A stretch of 64,000 nt of DNA. Origin: Hygrocybe punicea. Its lineage: Eukaryota; Basidiomycota; Agaricomycetes; Agaricales; Hygrophoraceae. Below are positions 55,701 to 64,000 of the stretch, one piece after another. A model generated the notes under the pieces. It had not been told where the DNA came from and searched no databases. It saw only the letters and a program-made list of their open reading frames with translations. The translations under genes were made by a program, and so were the position numbers. Within the stretch, counting starts at the first letter, position 1. Each line of letters opens with the position of its first letter. The stretch lies in the NCBI GenBank assembly GCA_963556145.1, contig OY744466.1, forward strand, positions 4,402,001-4,466,000, read 5' to 3'.

Positions 55701-55892
55701 CACATCCTCATTATCGACGTCAGCTAACCCAGGTCCTGGGTCAACATTTTGCTCAGCAAGGAAATCATCAAGAGCAGAGCGGATGCGATCTTGACAATGG
55801 GATGCATGGGCGAAGTAGGTTCGTCTGGAGACACATCGGGGGGGCTGACAGTATTGCGGACAATCACAAACGTAGATATTATTGGCACACAT
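52728..55892 (-). pseudogene. tnp2-type (CACTA/EnSpm-like) transposase with two nonsense codons
   Basis: Exons 55512-55892, 53099-55456, 52728-53048 sum to 3060 nt, 1019 codons plus stop. N-terminal Cys-rich segment (VCDCPQYCQPPRC), acidic linker, then tnp2 hallmarks: CPKCGEFRYD, VPIGAFIPGPCPPQNFDSFL, IWDAYDETTHIS, CRTYCPMKGRRF, PDIMHIVALNLTDLMLDLW; then FVREFEEIYYQRKPECIHFC and a beta-rich C-terminus (YETIWACQYQGAKDLRVIDI). The only defects are TGA at 55241-55243 and at 53714-53716, both in places where CGA would restore the frame. It therefore decayed by point changes. Terminal inverted repeats were not found. Confidence 0.8.
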
Positions 55893-56401
55893 AACTTCAC
55901 AAAATTAGCTTGATAAACCAACGAACACTTGAATTTACTTAAAGGACGTACTTTGACTTGAGCAAGATATCAAGAATTGGAGGATACCGAGCATTGATAA
56001 AGCCACGATCAAAATATTTTATCATATTTAAATGGAAATAAAATAAAATAAAATAACTAATTGGATCCTAAAGGACGGGGTTTTCACTGGGCATGAATGC
56101 TGACCACAAACTCTCAGCATGGATTGCAGTAATGAGTGATACAGGGCGATTCAGTGACTTAATAACAGTTTCTGTCACAAAAAGTGACTTTGTCCCTGTT
56201 TCTCCTACAGTGGGGAAAGCGTAGTCAATTCAGGTTTTGGCATCCAATTTGTCTAAGGTTGCGAAATGGCCCTCAATCGGCTGCTGGACAATTCAACCAA
56301 GGTAGTAAAATATTCTGTGTTTCGCTGTACAGCAAAATAATTCACATTGTATTTGCCCTTGAAAGCTCGATGTATGGTAGCCTCTGACAATAGGGGTACT
56401 A
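55893..56401. other. Intergenic, no gene recognised
   Basis: Contains a short AAAAT repeat at 56035-56055; otherwise nothing recognisable. Confidence 0.4.
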
Positions 56402-58630
56402 TCAGACACAATTGGTTCCAGCAGGATTAGGCTGGAGGCTATATCACGCAAAACGGGAGATGAACAGGTTCACGTCAGTCCAGTCCACATAAAGAATGTA
56501 CAAACTCACGGGGCATCACAGAGAATATCGCATGCCGCCTCGGAACCATTTCTCTTCGAAGTACACCTTCCTTTACCTTTCTTGTTAATGGGAGGCCCTG
56601 GGTGATGGATGGGTGGATATTCTCGATCAGTATCCAGAGATGAAAAGCAACCCAAACACATCCAACAAAGTACATACAGCATGACAATCTGTCTGATTGG
56701 GCTTGGCAGACACATCCTCCCTCTCCTGCATTGAGCGAAGTTCCAACGGGGCATTCGGAGGACAGCTTCACTATTTCGTCACGGACGCAAGCAGTTCCTT
56801 CAAGTACGGTTCTATACCGAAACATATATATATAAATGAAAATACGATAAACCAAAAAGCTATACACACCCTGCAGGACAATCGGGGACGCAAGTATTTC
56901 CCTGAAGTTTGGTTCTACATTGAAAAAGGACGTCGGACAAGTATAGTAAGTCGTGGCGAAGTTGTACGCACCCTACAGGACAATCGGGGATGCAAGAATT
57001 GGCCAGGGGTTTGGTACTACGTTGGAAGGAGGAGGCCGGTTAGGTAGAGGCCCCGACTATAGTGACAGGATGCGTACCCTGTCGGGCAATCAGCAGCCCT
57101 GCATTCCACGACAGTGAGGTCTGCATTCTGGAAGCAGGAAGCTTTACCACCGCCCGTGGGTGCTACATCAAAGACACAGGATGTTCATAAATTGTAACGG
57201 AGGATCGAGGACAAGTACCTTGACACCACTGCGGCGTTTGCGTAGGCCTACAGACGCAACCTTCACCAGGGACAGCAGTGAGGAACCGCCCGGGTGGATT
57301 GCGAGAACAAGCCTTGGTGAAAAGCGTCATATCGACCCTGTCCGGAACACATTTGTTGCCATCCAATTTGTAGCTGATTTTAAATGAAGGTCAGTGTTCG
57401 GGAGGTATCAGAACAAGAAGTGTTTTTCGTACTTTTTGTCACACTTGATGAAGCATTCCGAGGATGCGGCACCAATGTTGCGACAAGAGCCTTTGCCATG
57501 TCCACCAATGGGATTGGCTACGCGCAAATCCGAATTCAAATTCAGCACATACGATGAAAGCAAGAAGGCAAAAAAACACTGACAGCAAAGTGTTCCCGGA
57601 TCACCGTCCCCAACAGACTCATAGCAAGCACAGGTGTCGTCTTTGAAGGCGAACATGAATGGGACATGAGATTCGCAGGCTTCCGCCTCAACTCCATTAT
57701 CAGGACCGAGATCGGGTGGCGTAGTCGAGCTGGCGACACACTGTTTGCCGTCCTTCTTCATGCTGACCGAAAGCGGGTGAGCAGACGGTGAAAGTAGAAT
57801 AAACGATAGCTGACTAACTTGGGGTCTTTGCATGTGAACTTGAAAAAAAGTATTTTACGTGAACATGATATGAAGAAACAACATGAAGGAAAACTTACGT
57901 CGCATCTGCCAGCCGCAATATTCTTCTGGTCCGAGACACAGAAGACTACGGCGTTCGGCGGACCTTCACAATAGTCACCAACGGGTGCCGGCCGTTTCCT
58001 GTCGCAGACACATCCGCCGTCCTGTTGAAAAAACGTTGCCGCACTGGTCAACGGCTAACACAAGACTGATGAGGGAATTGGACTTGCCGGCCGAGCTACC
58101 AGGAACGGGGTATCAGTGTCCTCTTCATCCGCGCATTCGGAAAGGTATGAGATTTTTTGAGGAACGCCGGGTGCTATGTTGATTGGGTGGCATTCGCCAT
58201 TGGCATTGAGTTCGGCGCTGAGGGATATTGAGCAGTCAGGTAGATGGGAAGAAGGATTGAAGACAGACTCTTTGGTACACTGGACTGAACACGTCGATGA
58301 CGCGTCTCCTGGTTCAGAAACGCAAGCACCAAATCCATAAGCATCACCATTTGCAGGTCCCGCTAGATTCCACAAGGCGCAATATGTTCAGTCACAGAGA
58401 GAACCGGGGGAGGACGTCGTATACGTACGGCATTGAACGTAGCCAGCTGGAACAGCTGCTTTGGTTTCGCACAAGCAACCATTGTGAGGATTTGCGAAAA
58501 TGAAGAAGTCTTTGCCACCCTCAGAACACGCAGGTTGGATCCAGCGATTTGTGTTGCCTTGGGCTGCAGCCCGCAAGACGAGCAGCGTGGTAAGAGAAAC
58601 AGCGGTGAGATGAAAGGACAGAGTTCTCAT
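56402..58630 (-). CDS. Secreted Cys-rich protein with micro-exon repeats (gene A)
   Basis: ATG 58630; signal peptide MRTLSFHLTAVSLTTLLVLR ending near AAAQG. Many short exons in phase: NGCLCETKAAVPAGYVQC; ACVSEPGDASSTCSVQC; DGGCVCDRKRPAPVGDYC; FTCKDPN; KQCVASS; GKGSCRNIGAASSECFIKC; LDGNKCVPDRVD, GEGCVCRPTQTPQWC; CRAADCPTG; two 45-nt exons (56972-57016 and 56870-56914); then EGTACVRD, GEGGCVCQ and a last exon at 56402-56438 ending NPAGTNCV. Repeated Cys spacing of the form G-x-C-x-C suggests several disulfide-bonded modules. No enzymatic motif. Divergent from gene B, with which it shares exon design. Exon borders at 56440-56700 are uncertain. Confidence 0.65.
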
Positions 58631-59593
58631 ACTGGTTTTTGGGAGTTGGAACTACGTCCGTATAACTTGCCAAACTTTATACTCGAGGCAGAAACACGGT
58701 CGGAAAACAGAAAGTCCCGAGAATAAAATAAATTTTGTCTGTGAGGTACCCGCGGAAGAATCCAAGGTCTGAGGCCTTCCGCCGCTCCGAAGACAGCAGG
58801 AATGGAAGTATCCCGGAAATTCACGCTCCTTGTCAAAGTATACTTGAATAATGAAAATGACGAAGGGTGGTTGGAATAGCGCACATCTGATAAGCTTGGC
58901 TAGGGACCTGAATTTGAATACGTCCAAGCCCATCAGGAAACGGCGGCGAAGTTGCAGACATTGACGTTTTTTGTTAGAGAACAGAGAAGAATTATCCCCG
59001 GAGTGCCATGTAAAGTTGGTACTAGGAAGAGGGCCGCCGCCCAAGTACACCAGCGAAAGACAAGGACAACGTGAGTAGAGAACTGGAGTCTCTACGAGAG
59101 ATACATTTGTCCAGAACGGTGCGGCATACTAGCTGCATGCACACGGCACTTCTGGCAAGTAAAGTTAGTCGGTGATTACTATTTGGCCAAGAACCGAACT
59201 GCACAGAACCCACTGGATGCCGTTCAATTGTGCGGGCCAGACCACAGCGGCGAAGGTGTGTGTAACGCCACGGTTGGACATGAACGTTATGCATGAACGT
59301 TAACGTTAACGTAGTCAATCATCACGGAGATCAGTATTTTTGCTCACTAACACCTTTCCAGTGCGCATCCGACCCGGAGAAAAATGCCTGTTCAGCTTCT
59401 TCGCTGCTTGGAAACCTTACGTCCCAGCGTAATGAAGACGGAGAGAACTCGTCCCCGAGATTTTTTTATTGGCACGATGATCATACGCCGTTGCTTCGGA
59501 GACCTTGCCCAAAACCGACTTGTTAACCCAGCAGTTTACCACATAAAGAGTCTCTCCCATGACCGTCAGTTGGATCCGTCGACTCTACCAATT
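58631..59593. promoter_or_regulatory. Region between two divergent secreted-protein genes
   Basis: 963 bp between the start codons of genes A and B, presumably holding both promoters. A short repeat AACGTTAACGTTAACG occurs at 59297-59311. No gene recognised. Confidence 0.35.
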
Positions 59594-60857
59594 ATGCGTC
59601 TCTCACTGGTTCCAATCCTTAGCGTCGTCATCCTGGCCTTTGCGACAAAGTCTGCGAAAGCCTTTTTCTTCCCCCCCATCATCCCCACAATCTGGAGGTT
59701 TGTACTATGGCAGTTTGTTCATTCGTTCATAATTTCTGATATAGAACCTTAACAGCAATTGTCGTTGGGGCTGGTTCATTATCCCTCTGTTTGTTTGCTC
59801 GCAGAATGGTGGTCAGTCCCCTCCGGCACAAGGCAATCCACCTCCACCTCCACTCGTCTGTGGCTCCGAGTACGTGTATTTGACACGTCTCATCCCATCA
59901 GAACTAACCGTCCGGTTCATAGCCAATACGTGTGGAATGGGAAGTGTGAAACCCGTGTAAGCTGGTGCCCCAACTCTCCGAACACCCTCGCGGTGGCCTC
60001 GAGCTCTACTCCGTGTCGCTGTGTAGCGCAATCATTCGTTGCTCCCGCTGGTCAGACAGCGTGCTGTATGTATTCCCCGTATATACAACCGCATTGCTTG
60101 CTTAATCGTATTTGTATCCAGCTAACGTCCCCAACGGATTCGGGTACTGCGAAACGAATACGGGTGGTGCCTCCAGCTCTTGCAAGGTGAAATGCGACGC
60201 CGGGTACGTCACACCATATTTGTCTAGTCGTTCGATCAAGAATAGCTTCTGATGCGTTTCATCAGGTACACCAACAGAGGTGGTAATTGCTACAAGGACA
60301 AACTCCTCATCTCGGACTGTGCGACCACCGAGACTATCGGAATCGGCAGCAAGGGACAAGGTTGTATCTGTGTGCCGAAGCCCACAACGGCATCCGGTGG
60401 GACTTCCTCAGCGCAACCCTGCCCACCCATGGAAAGTTTCCCACATCTTTTTTCCGTCTATTATCATTGATCCTGACATATTTCTATGACTTCTTAGGTC
60501 AAGTAAGTGTTCTCATCTTCTTTGCACGTAACACATTTCAAACATTTCACCGCGAAACAGACCAGGGGGGATTGCAAATGGTAAGTTTCGGTGTTTCGTT
60601 ACATGTGCACCTCCCTAATATATTTCCCGTCTGAAAAGGCGATATGAGCTGCAAGCTTGACTCTACCACTGGTGCTGAGATATGCATGTAAGTAATGGAC
60701 TTTGGTTTTCTTGGGCTGGCACATACTGACCGCTGCATTTTGCCAGACCAGAGTGTGATCCTGGGTGCGTTAATTGAGTCTACCTAACCTGAATGATAGC
60801 TCAATGTATTCCAGCTACGAGCCCGTCGGACGCGTCTGCAAGCTAAAAGGACCATAA
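59594..60857 (+). CDS. Secreted Cys-rich protein (gene B)
   Basis: ATG 59594; signal peptide MRLSLVPILSVVILAFA. Successive in-phase exons give NGGQSPPAQGNPPPPPLVCG, QYVWNGKCETRVSWC, TPCRCVAQSFVAPAGQTAC, GYCETNTGGASSSCKVKC, NRGGNCYKDKLLISDC, QGCICVPKPTTASGG, then DMSCKL, an 18-nt exon at 60747-60764 (PECDPG) and a last exon YEPVGRVCKLKGP ending TAA at 60855. Introns are 50-80 bp with GTACGT/GTATGT-type donors. Region 60430-60640 contains one or two further small exons not fixed here. Same kind of Cys modules and PxCxxG micro-exon as gene A, so the two are probably diverged paralogues. Function unknown. Confidence 0.65.
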
Positions 60858-61392
60858 GAATGCTAGGAATGGTGCTCAGCACGACGAATTGATTTCCTTC
60901 CAACTTATTATCTAGTTTTCAGTATACGACTCTGTATTGCCAAAAACGTTGCACTACTGGCGACATAGAGCCGTTATCGCTGTCGCTTCTTGGCAATATC
61001 AGTTCCTTGAATACTAAGGGTTGTTGTATAAGACGTTAAAATGACTTGGGTGGAGTTCGCAGAGGCATGACAAACATGAAAGACATTTCTTTGCAACAAA
61101 TCGTCTCCCTAAAAGAAAAATGGCCCGAAAGAAACCTTTTCGAATGCAACTTGACAACACCAACACGGAGGCACTCGTAAGCGGGCTGATTGTGTGGCAA
61201 ATAGGGGTCGAGAAGAGCCTGTTGTCCTCGTTGACGGCTCGTGGAAATAATAGGACCGGTTACGGATCGTACAAGTTTGCCGTATACCGGATGCATCATA
61301 AATGTCTTGAGTGTGGCCGAGTACTCGTATGTGGATGAAGTGCTGAACGAGCTTTGCACCTACTGCTGGTTGTGTTTTCGTCACGAAAGCGG
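60858..61392. other. Intergenic, no gene recognised
   Basis: About 535 bp between the 3' ends of gene B and DPH3. Nothing recognisable. Confidence 0.45.
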
Positions 61393-61755
61393 TTAATTCT
61401 CGATATTCAACTTCTCCATCGCATCCTCGAAATTCTCATTCTCGTCTTCCTCCTCACTAGTACTGCTGTCCTCATCTGGGGGCTCATCTTCAAAATCAAG
61501 CTGAATTTAAAAAAAGTTGTCAGAGGACCGCTCTTCTGCGTACGATATATCTCAAAAAGTACGCAAACGCACAGGATCATAAATTACTCGGATTGTAAGG
61601 CTGCAGCTTGGGCATGTCGCAATGTCCTCGCAAGCCGTAAGTTGCTGTCGAGATATTTCGAACCTGTCGCCGCAAGGACAAGGGTAGTGGTAGACACCCT
61701 TTTCGTCATCCCAGGACATGTCTTCGATTTCAATTTCGTCGTAATATGCCCCCAT
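61393..61755 (-). CDS. DPH3: Diphthamide biosynthesis protein 3 (CSL zinc finger)
   Basis: Electron donor for the first step of diphthamide synthesis on translation factor eEF2; the yeast protein (Kti11) also serves Elongator-dependent tRNA modification. Exons 61573-61755 and 61393-61500, intron 72 bp (GTGCGT to TTCAG), 291 nt, 96 residues. Four metal-binding Cys at 26, 28, 48 and 51 ([17 protein letters not shown]), the CSL motif intact. N-terminus [13 protein letters not shown] is near-invariant in the family. The second exon encodes an acidic tail ([15 protein letters not shown]), also common. Start codons of DPH3 and the next gene are 140 bp apart. Confidence 0.95.
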
Positions 61756-61895
61756 GTCGAATGTTGACCGGTGACCCTTTGTTGAAAATGTAAACGGTCT
61801 TTGTGGAGAACGATAAAACTTGAAGCTTGAAGCTTGAAGAAGGTCACGAGGCTTGGGAGTCTGCTTTCAAATCTACATTCTGTCGAATCAACATC
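61756..61895. promoter_or_regulatory. Compact divergent promoter
   Basis: 140 bp between the ATG codons of DPH3 (minus) and the EEP-family gene (plus). It contains AAGCTTGAAGCTTGAAG at 61823-61839, a short tandem repeat with possible factor-binding character. Confidence 0.5.
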
Positions 61896-63209
61896 ATGTT
61901 ACGTTTTCTCTTACCAACGACTGACCCAACCCCAACCACCAAAGATTTGAGCACTCCGGCCCCAGATCCTTTAGAAGATGAATTGATGGATAATTCTCCT
62001 ACACCGATTCCCACTCTCGAGTATTCAACACGGATTAATGCTTGGCAGACCTTCGAGAACCCAGCTACCAGCCCCAATCTGCTACCATTACCTCCTGGCG
62101 AGCGTACGCTCAACGTCGTGTAAGTCTGTCCTTCCAACATTCGAAATGCTGACGATGGCGGATAGGACGTGGAATATATGGTTCTGTGACGAGACAATGC
62201 CACAAGTTCGATGGTCCGCCCTCTTTGGAATCCTGTTTCGTAGTCTGGGAGACTTGGATGTCGTAGCGATGCAGGAAGTTACGCAGGATTCTTGGGATAT
62301 CTTGATCCGAATGGATGAAGTTCGGAGGGATTGGATTGTCGTTGACTGTGTGTACGCCCTATCATTCGCCAACCCGTCACATTTCTCACTCGCTTGCAGT
62401 CCCAAGTGTGGTTGGCGAGAGTGACTCGTGGTACGGTACCACGATGCTCGTTCGCAAACACTGGTTGGCTATCAATGGGTTCGAGAATCTCACAGCTGCG
62501 TTGGTCCGTTTCCCAACCAGTCTCGGGCGCTCTCTACTGGTGCTGGAAATAGGTGATACACAGGGAATTGCAGTGAGCCCTAGCATCTCAAGGCATTTGA
62601 TCATAGATTGACAACAGGGATTATCAGCTTCGCATTGGAACCTCCCACTTCGAATCTCTTTTCACGGACAAGCCTTTCCGTCGTTCTCAATTCACGATCG
62701 CCAGGAACGCTCTTTTGCTCTCTCGCAATACATCAATCCTCAACGTCGCGGAAAATATGTTCCACGGTATTCCTTCCCAAAACCTGACAGGGTCCGCTCC
62801 ACATGCCATCCTGCTTGGTGACACCAACATTTATCAGCTAGCCGAACTTGCCCCATTGCTTGATCCTCCGTTTGGGTTGGTTGATGCGTATTTCGCCGTG
62901 CATGGGAATGGATATGGGGAGGGAGAGCTGGACGATGCCACTTTCGGAACGACCTATCCAACACGCCCGCCGGCCAAAAAGATTGATTATGTGTTCTTCA
63001 GACCCTGCGATTGTCCTGAAACGGATCACTCAATCTCGGACGTACCACCCATCCAGAACGATTCATCAACAACCTCCATGATGATGGCCGTCGAGGCCCA
63101 GCTTCTGGGCAACAACCCCATTCCCGGCAAGTCCTACATTAGCGGGAGAGATGGCAAGTTGTATCCCTCCGACCATTTGGGGGTTTTTATTAAGTTTGTC
63201 AAGATGTGA
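61896..63209 (+). CDS. Endonuclease/exonuclease/phosphatase family protein, TDP2-like
   Basis: Mg-dependent phosphodiesterase of the EEP superfamily; closest in pattern to tyrosyl-DNA phosphodiesterase 2, which frees DNA ends from trapped topoisomerase 2. Exons 61896-62119, 62166-62347, 62400-62572, 62628-63209 sum to 1161 nt, 386 residues. Motifs: TWNIWF (Asn about 78), MQEVT (Glu 112), GDTN (257-260) and SDHLG (Asp 375, His 376), the four catalytic blocks in order. The N-terminal 70 residues are Pro/Thr-rich and look disordered. All introns are 46-55 bp. I chose the first in-frame ATG. Exact substrate is inferred; another EEP phosphodiesterase is possible. Confidence 0.85.
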
Positions 63210-64000
63210 GTGACGGTAGCCGTCGGCACATTATCTCTGGTTTGTGCCATCATGATAGTATCTTGGCAATATTGCAATTCTTGACCATGAGATGTCGGTA
63301 CGAACAGCTGAGCGCTCAGAAGATCCTTCCATTTTTTTCTTAGCTGCGCAAGGCTGTATGATGGTTTAATAATTCGACGTTGAAGACATCAGAGTCTAGC
63401 TCAGGCTGTACGGCGAGCCCAAGTGCGCCAAGCTTCCGTTTTGGAAGGAAATCTTGTCGTAAGTCCGTTGTGCATCCCCGACCGTTCCATGGTGGTGATG
63501 ATATTCATGAAACTTTCATCCGCAATATTATGAGTGAAAGTGTAGAGTTATTTTACGATGGAACAATTATTTAAAGTTTAAGGTATGCTAGAAAGCCGTG
63601 TAGAGATGCCGGTCTAAATTCCCTTTTTGAGCGCCCCTATCGAGTCAACCACCTACAAGTACAGCTGCGACCGAACGGAACCACCGTCCAGTCACTGTGA
63701 CCGAGTGTGAATTCCCAGATAGAAGTAATTATAACAGACCACCGCGCGATTCCCAAGCCAATGTGCGATTCCCAAGCCACGTTTTCCAAGTCCGTCACAA
63801 ACGCGATTCGTGAAAGGTATCACCATCGCCGTGCAATTTGCCTCCAACTGCTCCCTGAAGTCAGCATCCAAGCCGCCCATTTAATCGATTCTGCTCCAGG
63901 GGGTGCAAGCCAGGTTCGTATCAGTGAAACATCACTTGAAGCTCATCAGAAGATTTACATAGTCTTACATAAGCTTTCAGCTTACTCACGCGAGCTTTTG
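63210..64000. other. Intergenic to window end
   Basis: No gene recognised. A short direct repeat GCGATTCCCAAGCCA occurs twice at 63747-63778. Confidence 0.5.

Noticed and set aside
1..64000. tRNA, rRNA, riboswitch or CRISPR-like arrays
   Set aside because: No cloverleaf with A/B boxes, rRNA core sequence or regularly spaced unique-spacer array was recognised; the only regular array is the contiguous 45-bp minisatellite.

Overview
The window is nuclear DNA of a mushroom-forming basidiomycete (Agaricomycetes). Host genes are split by many 46-75 bp introns with CTAAC/CTGAC-type branch sites, and the repeats are typical of that class: chromodomain Ty3/gypsy elements, DIRS-like tyrosine-recombinase retrotransposons, tnp2/CACTA, Plavaka and hAT transposons. 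No rRNA, tRNA or CRISPR array was seen. Three runs of exactly 200 N (1336-1535, 21137-21336, 42103-42302) are scaffold placeholders.

Layout. 1-12.7 kb is repeats: the 3' end of a chromovirus copy, a 287-bp-arm foldback, a possible CACTA-like element carrying an aspartic-protease fragment, and a minus-strand DIRS-like element (about 6.5-12.65 kb) broken by a solo LTR. 12.8-20 kb is a host island: an HSPA12-type Hsp70-like ATPase, a divergent coiled-coil protein of unknown function, a methionine sulfoxide reductase A with two possible N-termini, and a secreted glycoprotein gene with an in-frame stop. 21-25 kb holds an assembly gap, a 1.25 kb foldback, an RGG-tailed unknown protein and a decayed NLR-type ATPase. 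25.4-39.5 kb is a second DIRS-like element (plus strand) followed by a complete, young chromovirus (30663-39466, TSD GATCC) that itself contains a solo LTR. 39.5-56 kb is again repeat-rich: a 1.4 kb foldback, low-complexity DNA, a hAT transposase, a short-TIR element, a 45-bp minisatellite, a Plavaka tail, and a tnp2 transposase. 56.4-63.2 kb is a second host island: a divergent pair of secreted Cys-rich proteins, DPH3, and a TDP2-like endonuclease/exonuclease/phosphatase.

Most noteworthy is the chromovirus. It has 566-bp LTRs differing by one base, a GGGTTTT slippery heptamer at the gag stop, an 11-nt primer site complementary to the presumed 5' end of its own RNA (Tf1/sushi-style self-priming), a chromodomain followed by what looks like an ASCH/PUA-like domain at the Pol C-terminus, and a third ORF that runs through the polypurine tract into the 3' LTR and ends inside the LTR TATA box. 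The related copy at the window start keeps that third ORF open with mostly synonymous changes. A second LTR family (about 1.66 kb) carries a conserved 56-residue single-pass membrane ORF, and two of its solo LTRs interrupt the RNase H domains of two unrelated retrotransposons at nearly the same fold position.

The tnp2, hAT and second DIRS ORFs are decayed mainly by single TGA/TAG codons in otherwise continuous frames, a pattern that suits C-to-T decay. Gene models below were built by hand from splice signals and reading-frame continuity; those whose exon lengths sum to whole codons say so.
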